Positions 1-5,331 are shown, counted from the stretch's first letter. The stretch: DNA of 5,331 nucleotides from an uncultured Opitutaceae bacterium (GCA_937128785.1 CAKZMS010000379.1:1-5331), one strand, 5' to 3'. Numbers and translations: made by a program. The notes: generated by a model not told the origin, from the sequence alone.

Positions 1-97
1 TGATCATCGCAATTATCTGAGTAGGCCAACATTTCATGACCTATTAAGGTTAGGGGATTTACCCTAAAAGGGAAGTCTAACAATAAATCAAGGAACG
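1..97. other. AT-richer non-coding flank
   Basis: This is the left edge of the window, ending at the stop codon of the minus-strand sialidase-like gene. It is visibly richer in A and T than the rest of the window and I see no convincing coding frame in it. It could be the 3' untranslated end of the sialidase-like gene, the promoter region of a gene outside the window, or both. Its only clear structure is the GGG/CCC dyad annotated separately. Confidence 0.5.
50..72. promoter_or_regulatory. Possible operator-like overlapping dyads
   Basis: TTAGGG (50-55) and CCCTAA (62-67) form a perfect 6-bp inverted repeat around GATTTA. The second half-site overlaps a further dyad, CCCT-AAA-AGGG (62-72), giving three alternating G/C triplet half-sites about 8-10 bp apart. 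Spaced half-sites in AT-rich sequence outside a gene resemble a helix-turn-helix regulator site, possibly controlling a gene beyond the left edge. The stem is short for a terminator and there is no adjacent T-run of useful length. No regulator can be named from the window, and chance is a real alternative. Confidence 0.25.
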
Positions 98-1228
98 CTA
101 CTCCACCAATAACCAGTCTAACCCGAAACTCGTGATCTGGGTAATGCTCAACCCACTCTGGGCTCGGATCCCCGCGCAGTGGGCCAACAACACGCGACCC
201 TCCACAAACTCGATCGCCGTGTAGCAATACCAACCAGCCGGGTCATCTTCCAGCGTACGGCTGGGACCCCAGGTCGCGCCATCATCCCGGGAAAGGGCCA
301 CCGTCAACGGGGAGCGCCACTGTTTGGCCTCCCCCGTTCGGGTCGAAATATCGTTCCATACCATGACCAGCTCGCTGCGGCCCGGCAGCCGTTCAATGCT
401 GGCCGGCGAACGCGGAGACGGGATCGTGCTGGGCTCCGGATCGGTCCAGGTGTCGCCGCCATCTTCGGACCAACTGAGATACTGGACTCCCGAGTTGGTG
501 CGAGCCCACATCATGATTCGCCCATCCCCCAATTCGATCACGCCCGGCTCCTGCAGCAGCACGCGCGAACCGTCATCGTGAAATCCTTTAAGCGTCGTCG
601 CCGAGCGGCGCCAGGTCCGACCCAGGTCGTCGGAGAGGTAGCACATCAAAATGCCTTCCCAATCCGGCTCCGCATACTCCGGGGTGTTGTGCAACGCCAC
701 GGGGCACAGCAACCGGCCGTCTGAAGTCATAACGATTCGATCGTTGTTCAGCACGTAGTAGCCGACCTGGTCGGTAATGATTTCCACCGGCTCGCTCCAC
801 GTGCGCGCTTCATCGCGGGAAATCCGCATCACCGGTCGACAGTCTTCCAGCGAATTTTTGCGCATGTAGAACAGGCCGATGTCGCCGGACGGCAGACGCA
901 GCAACGAGACCGACATCACGTTGAATCCGCCTTCGTTGGGTACGACGATCTGGTCTTCTTCCGTCCAGGTCATCCCACCATCGGCGGAGAACCGGGCTGC
1001 CAGATGCGCCGTCGCGTGGTCAGAGGAGGTTTCACCCGTGAAGTGCGTATAGACAAACATCACCCGTCCATCGGTGAGTTCGATGAAATCCCCCTCGCTG
1101 TTGCGCGGATTATCCGGCCCGGGCGGTAGGAGCACGTTGCGGTGAATCTCCGCCGGCACCGCCGCCGCTAGGACCATGAACCCTACGAATCCCACCCACC
1201 GGAAGTGTTTGCATAAGTGCACAATCAT
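98..1228 (-). CDS. Secreted sialidase-like (BNR/Asp-box) beta-propeller protein
   Basis: The product is a 376-residue exported protein of the sialidase/neuraminidase superfamily, with a six-bladed beta-propeller expected. Residues 1-26 look like a Sec signal peptide: basic start (K7, R10), hydrophobic 11-23, likely cleavage after VPA. Five Asp boxes (S-x-D-x-G-x-T-W) are visible at 81-88 (SADGGMTW), 137-144 (SRDEARTW, lacking the usual glycine), 199-206, 254-261 and 313-320. Candidates for the sialidase arginine triad are R42 (NPRNSEGDF), R243 in the 'EPGVIELGDG...WAR' segment typical of the family, and R273 (SPRSP). Y334/Y336 near the end could supply the nucleophilic tyrosine. These active-site assignments are inferred by pattern. 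Many environmental members of this family have no proven sialidase activity, so another glycan substrate or a lectin-like role is possible. The ATG at 1228 is supported by a GGGGAG ribosome-binding site and by the signal peptide. The gene is divergent from the GH109-type gene. Confidence 0.85.
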   Translation of the reverse strand: MIVHLCKHFRWVGFVGFMVLAAAVPAEIHRNVLLPPGPDNPRNSEGDFIELTDGRVMFVYTHFTGETSSDHATAHLAARFSADGGMTWTEEDQIVVPNEGGFNVMSVSLLRLPSGDIGLFYMRKNSLEDCRPVMRISRDEARTWSEPVEIITDQVGYYVLNNDRIVMTSDGRLLCPVALHNTPEYAEPDWEGILMCYLSDDLGRTWRRSATTLKGFHDDGSRVLLQEPGVIELGDGRIMMWARTNSGVQYLSWSEDGGDTWTDPEPSTIPSPRSPASIERLPGRSELVMVWNDISTRTGEAKQWRSPLTVALSRDDGATWGPSRTLEDDPAGWYCYTAIEFVEGRVLLAHCAGIRAQSGLSITQITSFGLDWLLVE

Positions 1229-1231
1229 CTT

Positions 1232-1259
1232 ACTCCCCAGCCGGACAGACTCGGGGAGT
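1232..1259 (-). promoter_or_regulatory. RBS of sialidase-like gene inside a potential stem-loop
   Basis: On the minus strand, GGGGAG (1238 down to 1233) lies four bases before the ATG at 1228 and is the clearest Shine-Dalgarno sequence in the window. It is part of a perfect 7-bp inverted repeat: plus-strand ACTCCCC at 1232-1238 and GGGGAGT at 1253-1259, with a 14-base loop. In the transcript the upstream ACUCCCC arm could pair with the RBS and hide it. A competing small palindrome, GACTC-GGG-GAGTC (1248-1260), uses the same upstream arm, so two alternative folds can be drawn. Regulation by this structure is inferred. Confidence 0.4.
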
Positions 1260-1355
1260 CACGTCAAATCAGCGGTGCCCCCCGCCGACCGAACGATTAA
1301 ACCAATCGGCATTTGCCCCCCGTCTACCCTCCCCCTTAATTCCCGCCCTACCCTT

Positions 1356-2753
1356 ATGAATACCCCTGATGTTTCCCGTCGTAATTTTCTGAAAAATTCA
1401 TCCGGTCTGGCCGCCGGGTTGATGGCCGCCGGTTCCAGTCTCGCGGCCATGCCGGCTCGCCCCGAGGGGGCCCAATATCGCGGTGACTACGCTGCGCCAA
1501 AAATCGATACCGTCCGCGTGGCGATGATCGGCGTCGGCGCGCGCGGCAGCGGACACACCCGCCGCCTCGCCAACATCGAAGGCACCGAAATCGTTGCCAT
1601 CTCCGACCTCTACGAGGATTACGTGCAACGCGCCAAAGGCTACTGCGATGAGGTCGGTAAAGGTGAGCGCCACACCAACGTGAAGCTCTACCACGGCGAA
1701 GCGCATCTATGGAAAAAGATGCTCCGCGAGGTCCGTCCCGATATGGTGATCATCGCCACCCCCTGGAAGGATCACGCGCCCATGGCCATCGAAGCCATGG
1801 AGCAAGGGGCCCACGCCTTCGTGGAAGTGCCTCTCGGCCTGACCAATCAAGAACTCTGGGACATCGTCGACACCTCGGAAAAAACCGGGAAGCACTGCAT
1901 GATGATGGAGAATGTGAACTACGGTCGCACGGAACTCCTTTATCTCAATCTTTGCCGCAAGGGCATGATCGGTGACCTCCTCCACGCCGAAGCCGCCTAC
2001 ATCCACGAACTGCGTTTCCAGATGGAGGAGCAGGACCGTGGCACCGGCTCCTGGCGCACACCCCACTACGCCCATCGCAACGGCAATCTCTACCCGACCC
2101 ACGGCCTCGGTCCCGTCGCCCAATACATGAACCTTGGCCGCGGCGACGACAACTTCGGCACCCTCGTGTCCTATTCGTCCCCCGCCATGGGTCGTGCCTT
2201 GTATGCGGAGAAGAACTACGCTGCTGACCACAAGTGGAATCAGCTCGATTACCGCGGCGGTGACATCAACACCTCCATCATCAAGACGACCATGGGTCGC
2301 ACCGTCATGGTGCAGTGGGATGAGACCAGCCCGCGGCCCTACGACCGGCTTAACCTCATCCAAGGCACCAAGGGCGCCATGGCCAGTTTCCCCACCCGCA
2401 TCGCGCTCGAAGGCGGCGTGCCGGGGATCACGGAGAATCATCACAAGTGGGCCCAAGGCGACGCGCTGGAAGCGTTCATGGCCGAACACGACCACCCGCT
2501 CTACAAACGCATGGGCGAACTCGCCACCCGCATGGGCGGACACGGCGGCATGGATTTCCTGATGGCCTACCGCATGGTCGACTGCCTGCGAAACGGCGAA
2601 CCACTCGATCAAAACGTCTACGAGGGTGCCTTCTGGAGTGCGGTCAGCGAGCTGAGTGAAACCTCCGTCGCCCAAGGCGGCGCGCCCCAAGCCTTCCCCG
2701 ACTTCACCCGCGGCAACTGGAAAACCACCCAGCCCCTCGGCATCGTTTCATAA
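1356..2753 (+). CDS. Tat-exported GH109-type NAD-dependent glycosidase (Gfo/Idh/MocA fold)
   Basis: This 465-residue protein resembles glycoside hydrolase family 109, founded on the alpha-N-acetylgalactosaminidase of Elizabethkingia meningoseptica. That family uses tightly bound NAD+ in a transient oxidation-elimination mechanism. Residues 7-13 (SRRNFLK) are a textbook twin-arginine motif, followed by a hydrophobic stretch to about 32, so export of the folded, cofactor-loaded enzyme is expected. The Rossmann loop is GVGARGSG at 59-66. Family landmarks appear in order: ATPW 134-137, EVP with E157, ENVNY with Y189, YPTHG with Y246 and H249, and SPRPY with Y329. From memory of the founder enzyme, these match its important E149, Y179, Y225, H228 and Y307, with consistent spacing. 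I chose the ATG at 1356 because it places the Tat motif at residue 7; the frame stays open 60 codons upstream but that stretch is not protein-like. No Shine-Dalgarno is visible, only a pyrimidine-rich leader. The exact sugar specificity is not provable here; a plain Gfo/Idh/MocA oxidoreductase is the alternative. Confidence 0.88.
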   Translation: MNTPDVSRRNFLKNSSGLAAGLMAAGSSLAAMPARPEGAQYRGDYAAPKIDTVRVAMIGVGARGSGHTRRLANIEGTEIVAISDLYEDYVQRAKGYCDEVGKGERHTNVKLYHGEAHLWKKMLREVRPDMVIIATPWKDHAPMAIEAMEQGAHAFVEVPLGLTNQELWDIVDTSEKTGKHCMMMENVNYGRTELLYLNLCRKGMIGDLLHAEAAYIHELRFQMEEQDRGTGSWRTPHYAHRNGNLYPTHGLGPVAQYMNLGRGDDNFGTLVSYSSPAMGRALYAEKNYAADHKWNQLDYRGGDINTSIIKTTMGRTVMVQWDETSPRPYDRLNLIQGTKGAMASFPTRIALEGGVPGITENHHKWAQGDALEAFMAEHDHPLYKRMGELATRMGGHGGMDFLMAYRMVDCLRNGEPLDQNVYEGAFWSAVSELSETSVAQGGAPQAFPDFTRGNWKTTQPLGIVS

Positions 2754-2766
2754 TCATCCGCAACCC

Positions 2767-2785
2767 GTCGGGCATAAAGCCCGAC
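2767..2785. repeat. Perfect 7-bp hairpin after GH109-type gene
   Basis: GTCGGGC-ATAAA-GCCCGAC is a perfect 7-bp stem with a five-base loop, starting 14 bases after the stop codon. The position suits a transcription end or an mRNA-stabilising hairpin, but no T-run follows on either strand, so a classical intrinsic terminator is not supported. Its compact form also fits a dispersed REP-type palindrome. Only one copy is in the window, so repetition is not shown here. Confidence 0.55.
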
Positions 2786-2791
2786 CCACCT

Positions 2792-2826
2792 GAGAGGCAG
2801 CGGTCTGCCATGGATTCGCAGCCCTC
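2792..2826. repeat. Imperfect palindrome between two hairpins
   Basis: The outer arms GAG-a-GGC-a-GCG (2792-2802) and CGC-a-GCC-CTC (2817-2826) pair over nine base pairs with one bulged A and one A-A mismatch. A smaller alternative stem, GGCAG-CGGT-CTGCC (2796-2809), lies inside. The unit fills the space between the hairpin at 2767 and the large palindrome at 2827, so the three form a continuous palindrome cluster. Its role is unknown; it may be part of one composite repeat. Confidence 0.4.
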
Positions 2827-2909
2827 GGGGTCATGTTGTAAAATTGTTTATGGAGTCCTCCGAAGCCTTGGCGAAAGGGGACGAAATTAACAATTTACAA
2901 CGTGACCCT
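2827..2909 (+). repeat. GGGGTCA-type palindromic element, copy 1
   Basis: An ~82-bp element with imperfect inverted arms. The left arm (2828-2850) starts GGGTCATGTTGTAAA and the right arm (2887-2908) ends TTTACAACGTGACCC. The arms match over ~20 of 22-23 positions, with one T-G pair and one bulged A. The interior holds a second, degenerate hairpin with arms GTCCTCC (2855-2861) and GGGGAC (2877-2882). It shares its outer bases with the element at 4474-4544 but has a different inner arm and core. The structure resembles REP or MITE-like elements of the kind mobilised by Y1-type (RAYT) transposases; no transposase is in the window, so that link is inferred. Confidence 0.7.
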
Positions 2910-3042
2910 GCCTCAAACCACCAAACCCTTTACGCCACCTACGCATCTGTGTCGTGAATCTCGCCGAAGTCCCGCAGCGCGGGCCGCAGGCGGATCCAAC
3001 CTGACCCGTTAACCTCATCCGCACGCACCCAACCCCCGCCCC

Positions 3043-4404
3043 ATGTCCCCCGCCCTGCGCAGCCCCTCCGCCCTCGTCGTCGCGCTGACCTGCATCGCGT
3101 CGATCACCGCCCAAATCCCCTCCGCCAAAACCCGCCCCAACATCGTTCTCATTCTCGTCGATGACCTGGGCTATGGTGACCTCTCCAGCTACGGCGCTAC
3201 CGACCTGCAATCACCCGCCATCGACCGACTCGCCGAACGCGGCATGCGGTTCACCCACTTCTACGCCAACTCCAACGTGTGCTCGCCAACGCGGGCTGCG
3301 CTGCTGTCTGGTCGCTATCCCGAACGCGTCGGCGTCCCCGGGGTGATTCGCACGCACGAAACCAACAGTTGGGGCGACCTCGCCGATGAAGCCGGTCTCC
3401 TTCCCGAGTATCTGCGCCGTCGCGGCTATCACACCGCCATGATCGGCAAATGGCATCTGGGCCTCACCACCCCCGATCGACCCGTCGACCGCGGGTTCGA
3501 TTATTTCAAAGGCTTCCTCGGCGACATGATGGACGACTACTACCATCACCGCCGCCACGGCATCAACTACCTGCGGGAAAACGAACAGGTCATCTCCCCG
3601 GAGGGCCACGCCACCGACCTGTTTTCGGCCTGGGCGAGTGACTACATCGGCAGTCGCACGAAATCCGATGCCCCCTTCTTCCTCTACCTCGCTTACAACG
3701 CGCCGCACACGCCCATCCAACCTCCGGAGGATTGGGTCGAGCGCGTAAAAGCTCGCGAACCCGGCATGTCCGAAAAACGCGCTCGCCTCGTCGCCCTCAT
3801 CGAGCACATGGATGCCGGGATCGGTCGCGTGGTGGATGCATTGGAGCAACACGGCTACGCCGATGATACGTTGGTCATCTTCTCCAGCGACAACGGAGGA
3901 CAACTCTCCGTCGGGGCCAACAACGGTCCCCTCCGCGACGGCAAAGGCACCATGTATGAGGGCGGCCTCCGCGTGCCCACCATCGCCGTCTGGCCCGATG
4001 TCATCGCGGCCGGTGTCACCTCCACTGCGCAAGGCATCAGCATGGACCTGCATCCCACTTTACTCGCCGCCGCCGGCATCACGCCGACCCATGAACTCGA
4101 TGGCATCAGCCTGCTCCCCGGTCTGCTCGGTGAACCTCAACCGGGCACCGAACGTGACTTGTTTTTCATCCGCCGCGAGGGCCGGCTTACCTTCAACGGC
4201 CAAGCCGTTGAGGCGATCCGTCGCGGTCCTTGGAAGCTCCTGCAGAACACCGCCTTCTCGCCCCTCGAGCTCTACAACCTGGACGACGACCCCTTGGAAA
4301 CCACCGACCTATCCGATTCGGAACCCGAGGTTTTCCAAGAGTTGGCAGAAGCCCTGCGGGAACACACCCGCCAAGCCGGCAAGGTGCCCTGGACCAAACG
4401 CTGA
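3043..4404 (+). CDS. Secreted type I sulfatase (formylglycine-dependent, S1 family)
   Basis: A 453-residue arylsulfatase-type enzyme that would hydrolyse sulfate esters, probably on a glycan, outside the cytoplasm. Residues 1-23 form a signal peptide with hydrophobic core 10-22 (likely cleavage near TAQ). The mature domain opens with RPNIVLILVDDLGYGDLS, giving metal ligands D40 and D41. The formylglycine signature is CSPTRAALLSGR at 80-91, with C80 as the modified residue and R84 as its partner. Other active-site landmarks are GKWHLG (K136, H138), PHTP (H222), SSDNGG (D283, N284) and K301. A C-terminal subdomain follows, including RRGPWKLL (393-400). Length and motifs look complete. A cysteine-type site needs a formylglycine-generating enzyme or anaerobic maturase, absent here. 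No Shine-Dalgarno precedes the ATG, only a C-rich leader; the start was chosen for its coherent signal peptide. Sulfatase subfamily and substrate cannot be assigned by eye. The neighbouring GH109-type gene suggests a sulfated glycan. Confidence 0.93.
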   Translation: MSPALRSPSALVVALTCIASITAQIPSAKTRPNIVLILVDDLGYGDLSSYGATDLQSPAIDRLAERGMRFTHFYANSNVCSPTRAALLSGRYPERVGVPGVIRTHETNSWGDLADEAGLLPEYLRRRGYHTAMIGKWHLGLTTPDRPVDRGFDYFKGFLGDMMDDYYHHRRHGINYLRENEQVISPEGHATDLFSAWASDYIGSRTKSDAPFFLYLAYNAPHTPIQPPEDWVERVKAREPGMSEKRARLVALIEHMDAGIGRVVDALEQHGYADDTLVIFSSDNGGQLSVGANNGPLRDGKGTMYEGGLRVPTIAVWPDVIAAGVTSTAQGISMDLHPTLLAAAGITPTHELDGISLLPGLLGEPQPGTERDLFFIRREGRLTFNGQAVEAIRRGPWKLLQNTAFSPLELYNLDDDPLETTDLSDSEPEVFQELAEALREHTRQAGKVPWTKR

Positions 4405-4410
4405 TAATTC

Positions 4411-4437
4411 GTAGCGCCGTGCTTCAGCCGGCACTAC
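4411..4437. repeat. Hairpin just after sulfatase gene
   Basis: GTAGCGCCG (4411-4419) and CGGCACTAC (4429-4437) form a 9-bp stem with one mismatch around a nine-base loop (TGCTTCAGC). It starts six bases after the sulfatase stop codon. On the minus strand the mismatch becomes a G-U wobble. There is no T-run, so a classical terminator is not supported; a stabilising 3' hairpin or a dispersed palindromic repeat fits as well. Its location mirrors the hairpin at 2767-2785 after the preceding gene, although the two sequences differ. Confidence 0.5.
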
Positions 4438-4473
4438 GGCGAAACCGCATCAAATTTCATACCCGCAAGCCCC

Positions 4474-4544
4474 GGGGTCATGTCGTTAAAACGTAAACAC
4501 AGATTCGCGCAGCGAGCCGAAGTTACGTTTTCCGACGTGACCCC
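4474..4544 (+). repeat. GGGGTCA-type palindromic element, copy 2
   Basis: A 71-bp element with imperfect inverted arms. The left arm (4474-4496) begins GGGGTCATGTCGTTAAAACG and the right arm (4523-4544) ends TTCCGACGTGACCCC. The arms match over ~20 of 22-23 positions. The core is different from copy 1 and contains a short TTCG...CGAA inverted repeat (4504-4521). Outer bases GGGGTCATGT and ACGTGACCC are shared with copy 1, in the same orientation and with the same single T-G pair. It ends 37 bases before the MDR gene start, so it lies within or close to that gene's promoter or leader. Confidence 0.7.
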
Positions 4545-4581
4545 TTGAACCGCCCTAACTTTGCGACCACTTTGACCGCAC

Positions 4582-5331
4582 ATGAAAGCCATCCAGTTTC
4601 AACCCGGCCTCGGTCTCGACGATCCCAACGTCGCTCTCGAAGTAGAACTTCCCACCCCGACCCCTACCGGACACGACATCCTCGTGCGCATCGAGGCCGT
4701 CGGCATGAACCCCGTCGACACCAAGGTGCGACCGGCCGCCGACGCCGAGCCCAAAACCCTCGGTTTTGATGCCGCGGGGGTCGTTGAGGCCATTGGCGAA
4801 AACGTCACCCACTTCAAGGTCGGCGATCCCGTCTACTACGCCGGCGATATTTCTCGCCCCGGATCCAACGCCGACTTCCAACTGGTCGACGAACGCATCG
4901 CGGCCGTCCGCCCGACTTCGATTGATGCGGTCACCGCGGCCGCCCTGCCCCTGACCAGCCTGACGGCTTGGGAATGCCTGTTCGATCGGCTCGGTATCGA
5001 TCCCGACGCCGACAACTCCGGTCAGTCCCTCCTCATCATCGGTGGCGCCGGGGGCGTGGGTTCACTCGGCATCCAACTCGCCAAACTCGCCGGCCTCACC
5101 GTCATCGCCACCGCCTCCCGCCCGGAGAGCTCCGCTTGGTGCCGGGAACTCGGCGCCGACCACGTCGTCAATCATCACGAACCCATCGCTCCCCAGCTAC
5201 AGGAAGCCGGTTTCCCGCAGGTCGACTACATCGCCAACTTCAACAACACAGAGGCCTATTGGGACGTGATGGGTGAAGTCATCGCTCCGCAGGGTCACAT
5301 CGTTTTGATCGTCGAACAGCAGGGCACGCTC
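4582..5331 (+). CDS. MDR-family NADPH:quinone reductase-like / 'zinc-type' alcohol dehydrogenase homologue, partial
   Basis: The reading frame is open from the ATG at 4582 to the window edge, giving the first 250 residues; family members are usually about 330-340, so roughly a quarter is missing. It begins MKAIQF, then shows the MDR N-terminal GroES-like domain with AVGMNPVDTKVR (39-50) and GFDAAGVV (61-68). Next come LTSLTAWECLFDRL (124-137) and the Rossmann loop GGAGGVGS (154-161), with ELGADHVVNH (189-198) in the nucleotide-binding domain. The usual zinc-binding cysteine and GHE motif of true alcohol dehydrogenases are replaced by NPVD and GFD, so it is probably zinc-independent and acts on quinones, enones or similar carbonyls using NAD(P)H. 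It has no signal peptide and is predicted cytoplasmic. No Shine-Dalgarno is visible. A functional link to the glycan genes is not apparent. Confidence 0.9.
   Translation, partial: MKAIQFQPGLGLDDPNVALEVELPTPTPTGHDILVRIEAVGMNPVDTKVRPAADAEPKTLGFDAAGVVEAIGENVTHFKVGDPVYYAGDISRPGSNADFQLVDERIAAVRPTSIDAVTAAALPLTSLTAWECLFDRLGIDPDADNSGQSLLIIGGAGGVGSLGIQLAKLAGLTVIATASRPESSAWCRELGADHVVNHHEPIAPQLQEAGFPQVDYIANFNNTEAYWDVMGEVIAPQGHIVLIVEQQGTL

Larger units (their letters stand above)
2754..3042. other. Palindrome-rich spacer between GH109-type and sulfatase genes
   Basis: This 289-bp spacer has no convincing gene. Its first half (2767-2909) is three back-to-back inverted repeats, annotated separately. The second half (2910-3042) is plain sequence with one small hairpin, CCCGC-AGC-GCGGG at 2971-2983, and ends in a C-rich run directly before the sulfatase ATG. 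No promoter with credible -35 and -10 boxes and no T-tailed terminator could be picked by eye. Whether the sulfatase is co-transcribed with the upstream gene is therefore open. Confidence 0.6.

Noticed and set aside
1259..1312. 17-codon minus-strand upstream ORF (MPIGLIVRSAGG...) in the sialidase-like leader
   Set aside because: The nearest SD-like GGGGGAGGG is too far from its ATG, no attenuator logic (codon runs) is visible, and an ORF this short is expected by chance.
1176..1355. 60-codon N-terminal extension of the GH109-type protein
   Set aside because: It would bury the twin-arginine motif internally and overlap the divergent gene's start; the ATG at 1356 gives a normal Tat signal peptide.
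1707..2690. 327-codon open frame antisense to the GH109-type gene
   Set aside because: It lies entirely inside a gene with clear family motifs, has no recognisable domain, and such antisense frames are common in GC-rich codon usage.
2767..2785. Intrinsic terminator for the GH109-type gene
   Set aside because: A strong stem is present but no T-run follows on either strand, so it is listed as a hairpin repeat only.
2754..2909. CRISPR array or tRNA gene in the palindromic spacer
   Set aside because: There are no regularly spaced identical repeats with spacers, and no cloverleaf or T-loop (GTTCRANNC) consensus is present.
3043..3111. Lipoprotein signal on the sulfatase (ALTC at residues 14-17)
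   Set aside because: The residue before the cysteine is T and the one before it is L, a poor lipobox; a Sec signal with cleavage near residue 23 fits better.
3211..4053. 280-codon open frame antisense to the sulfatase
   Set aside because: Same reasoning: complete overlap with a well-supported sulfatase, low-complexity G/V/A/D-rich translation and no signature motifs.
4545..4581. Sigma-70 promoter for the MDR gene (TTGAAC near 4545)
   Set aside because: No -10 hexamer lies at 16-18 bp spacing; matches nearby are too close or too weak.

Overview
The window is GC-rich bacterial chromosome, apart from a more AT-rich first ~100 bases. It carries four protein genes separated by short spacers. The gene content fits a Verrucomicrobiota-type (Opitutales-like) polysaccharide degrader, or possibly a planctomycete relative: a Tat-exported GH109-type NAD-dependent glycosidase, a secreted sulfatase, an Asp-box sialidase-like protein, weak or absent Shine-Dalgarno sequences, and palindromic intergenic repeats. 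This placement is inferred from gene style; the window contains no rRNA or marker gene.

Layout. Bases 1-97 are the AT-richer 3' flank of the first gene and hold a small dyad. The sialidase-like gene (98-1228) is on the minus strand. It is divergent from a GH109/Gfo-Idh-MocA gene (1356-2753, plus strand) across a 127-bp spacer, in which the sialidase-like gene's ribosome-binding site lies inside a potential stem-loop. A palindrome-rich spacer (2754-3042) follows, then a type I sulfatase (3043-4404, plus). A second palindrome-bearing spacer (4405-4581) leads to the start of a zinc-independent MDR (quinone reductase-like) gene at 4582, which runs off the right edge after 250 codons.

How the genes may work together. 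Three neighbouring exported proteins are predicted to act on glycans: a sialidase-like beta-propeller, a sulfatase, and a member of the family founded on alpha-N-acetylgalactosaminidase. Together they could remove terminal acidic sugar, sulfate and alpha-GalNAc from a sulfated O-glycan-like or marine polysaccharide substrate. This is a hypothesis from co-location; no specificity can be read from sequence alone. The MDR gene looks like a general cytoplasmic redox enzyme and is probably unrelated.

The most distinctive non-coding feature is a pair of related palindromes (2827-2909 and 4474-4544). Both begin GGGGTCATGT and end (A)CGTGACCC, have ~22-nt arms and different interiors, and lie in the same orientation. 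Each sits ~40 bp downstream of a smaller hairpin that itself lies just after a stop codon. They look like members of a dispersed REP/MITE-like family. I found no strong evidence for a wholly new multi-gene system.
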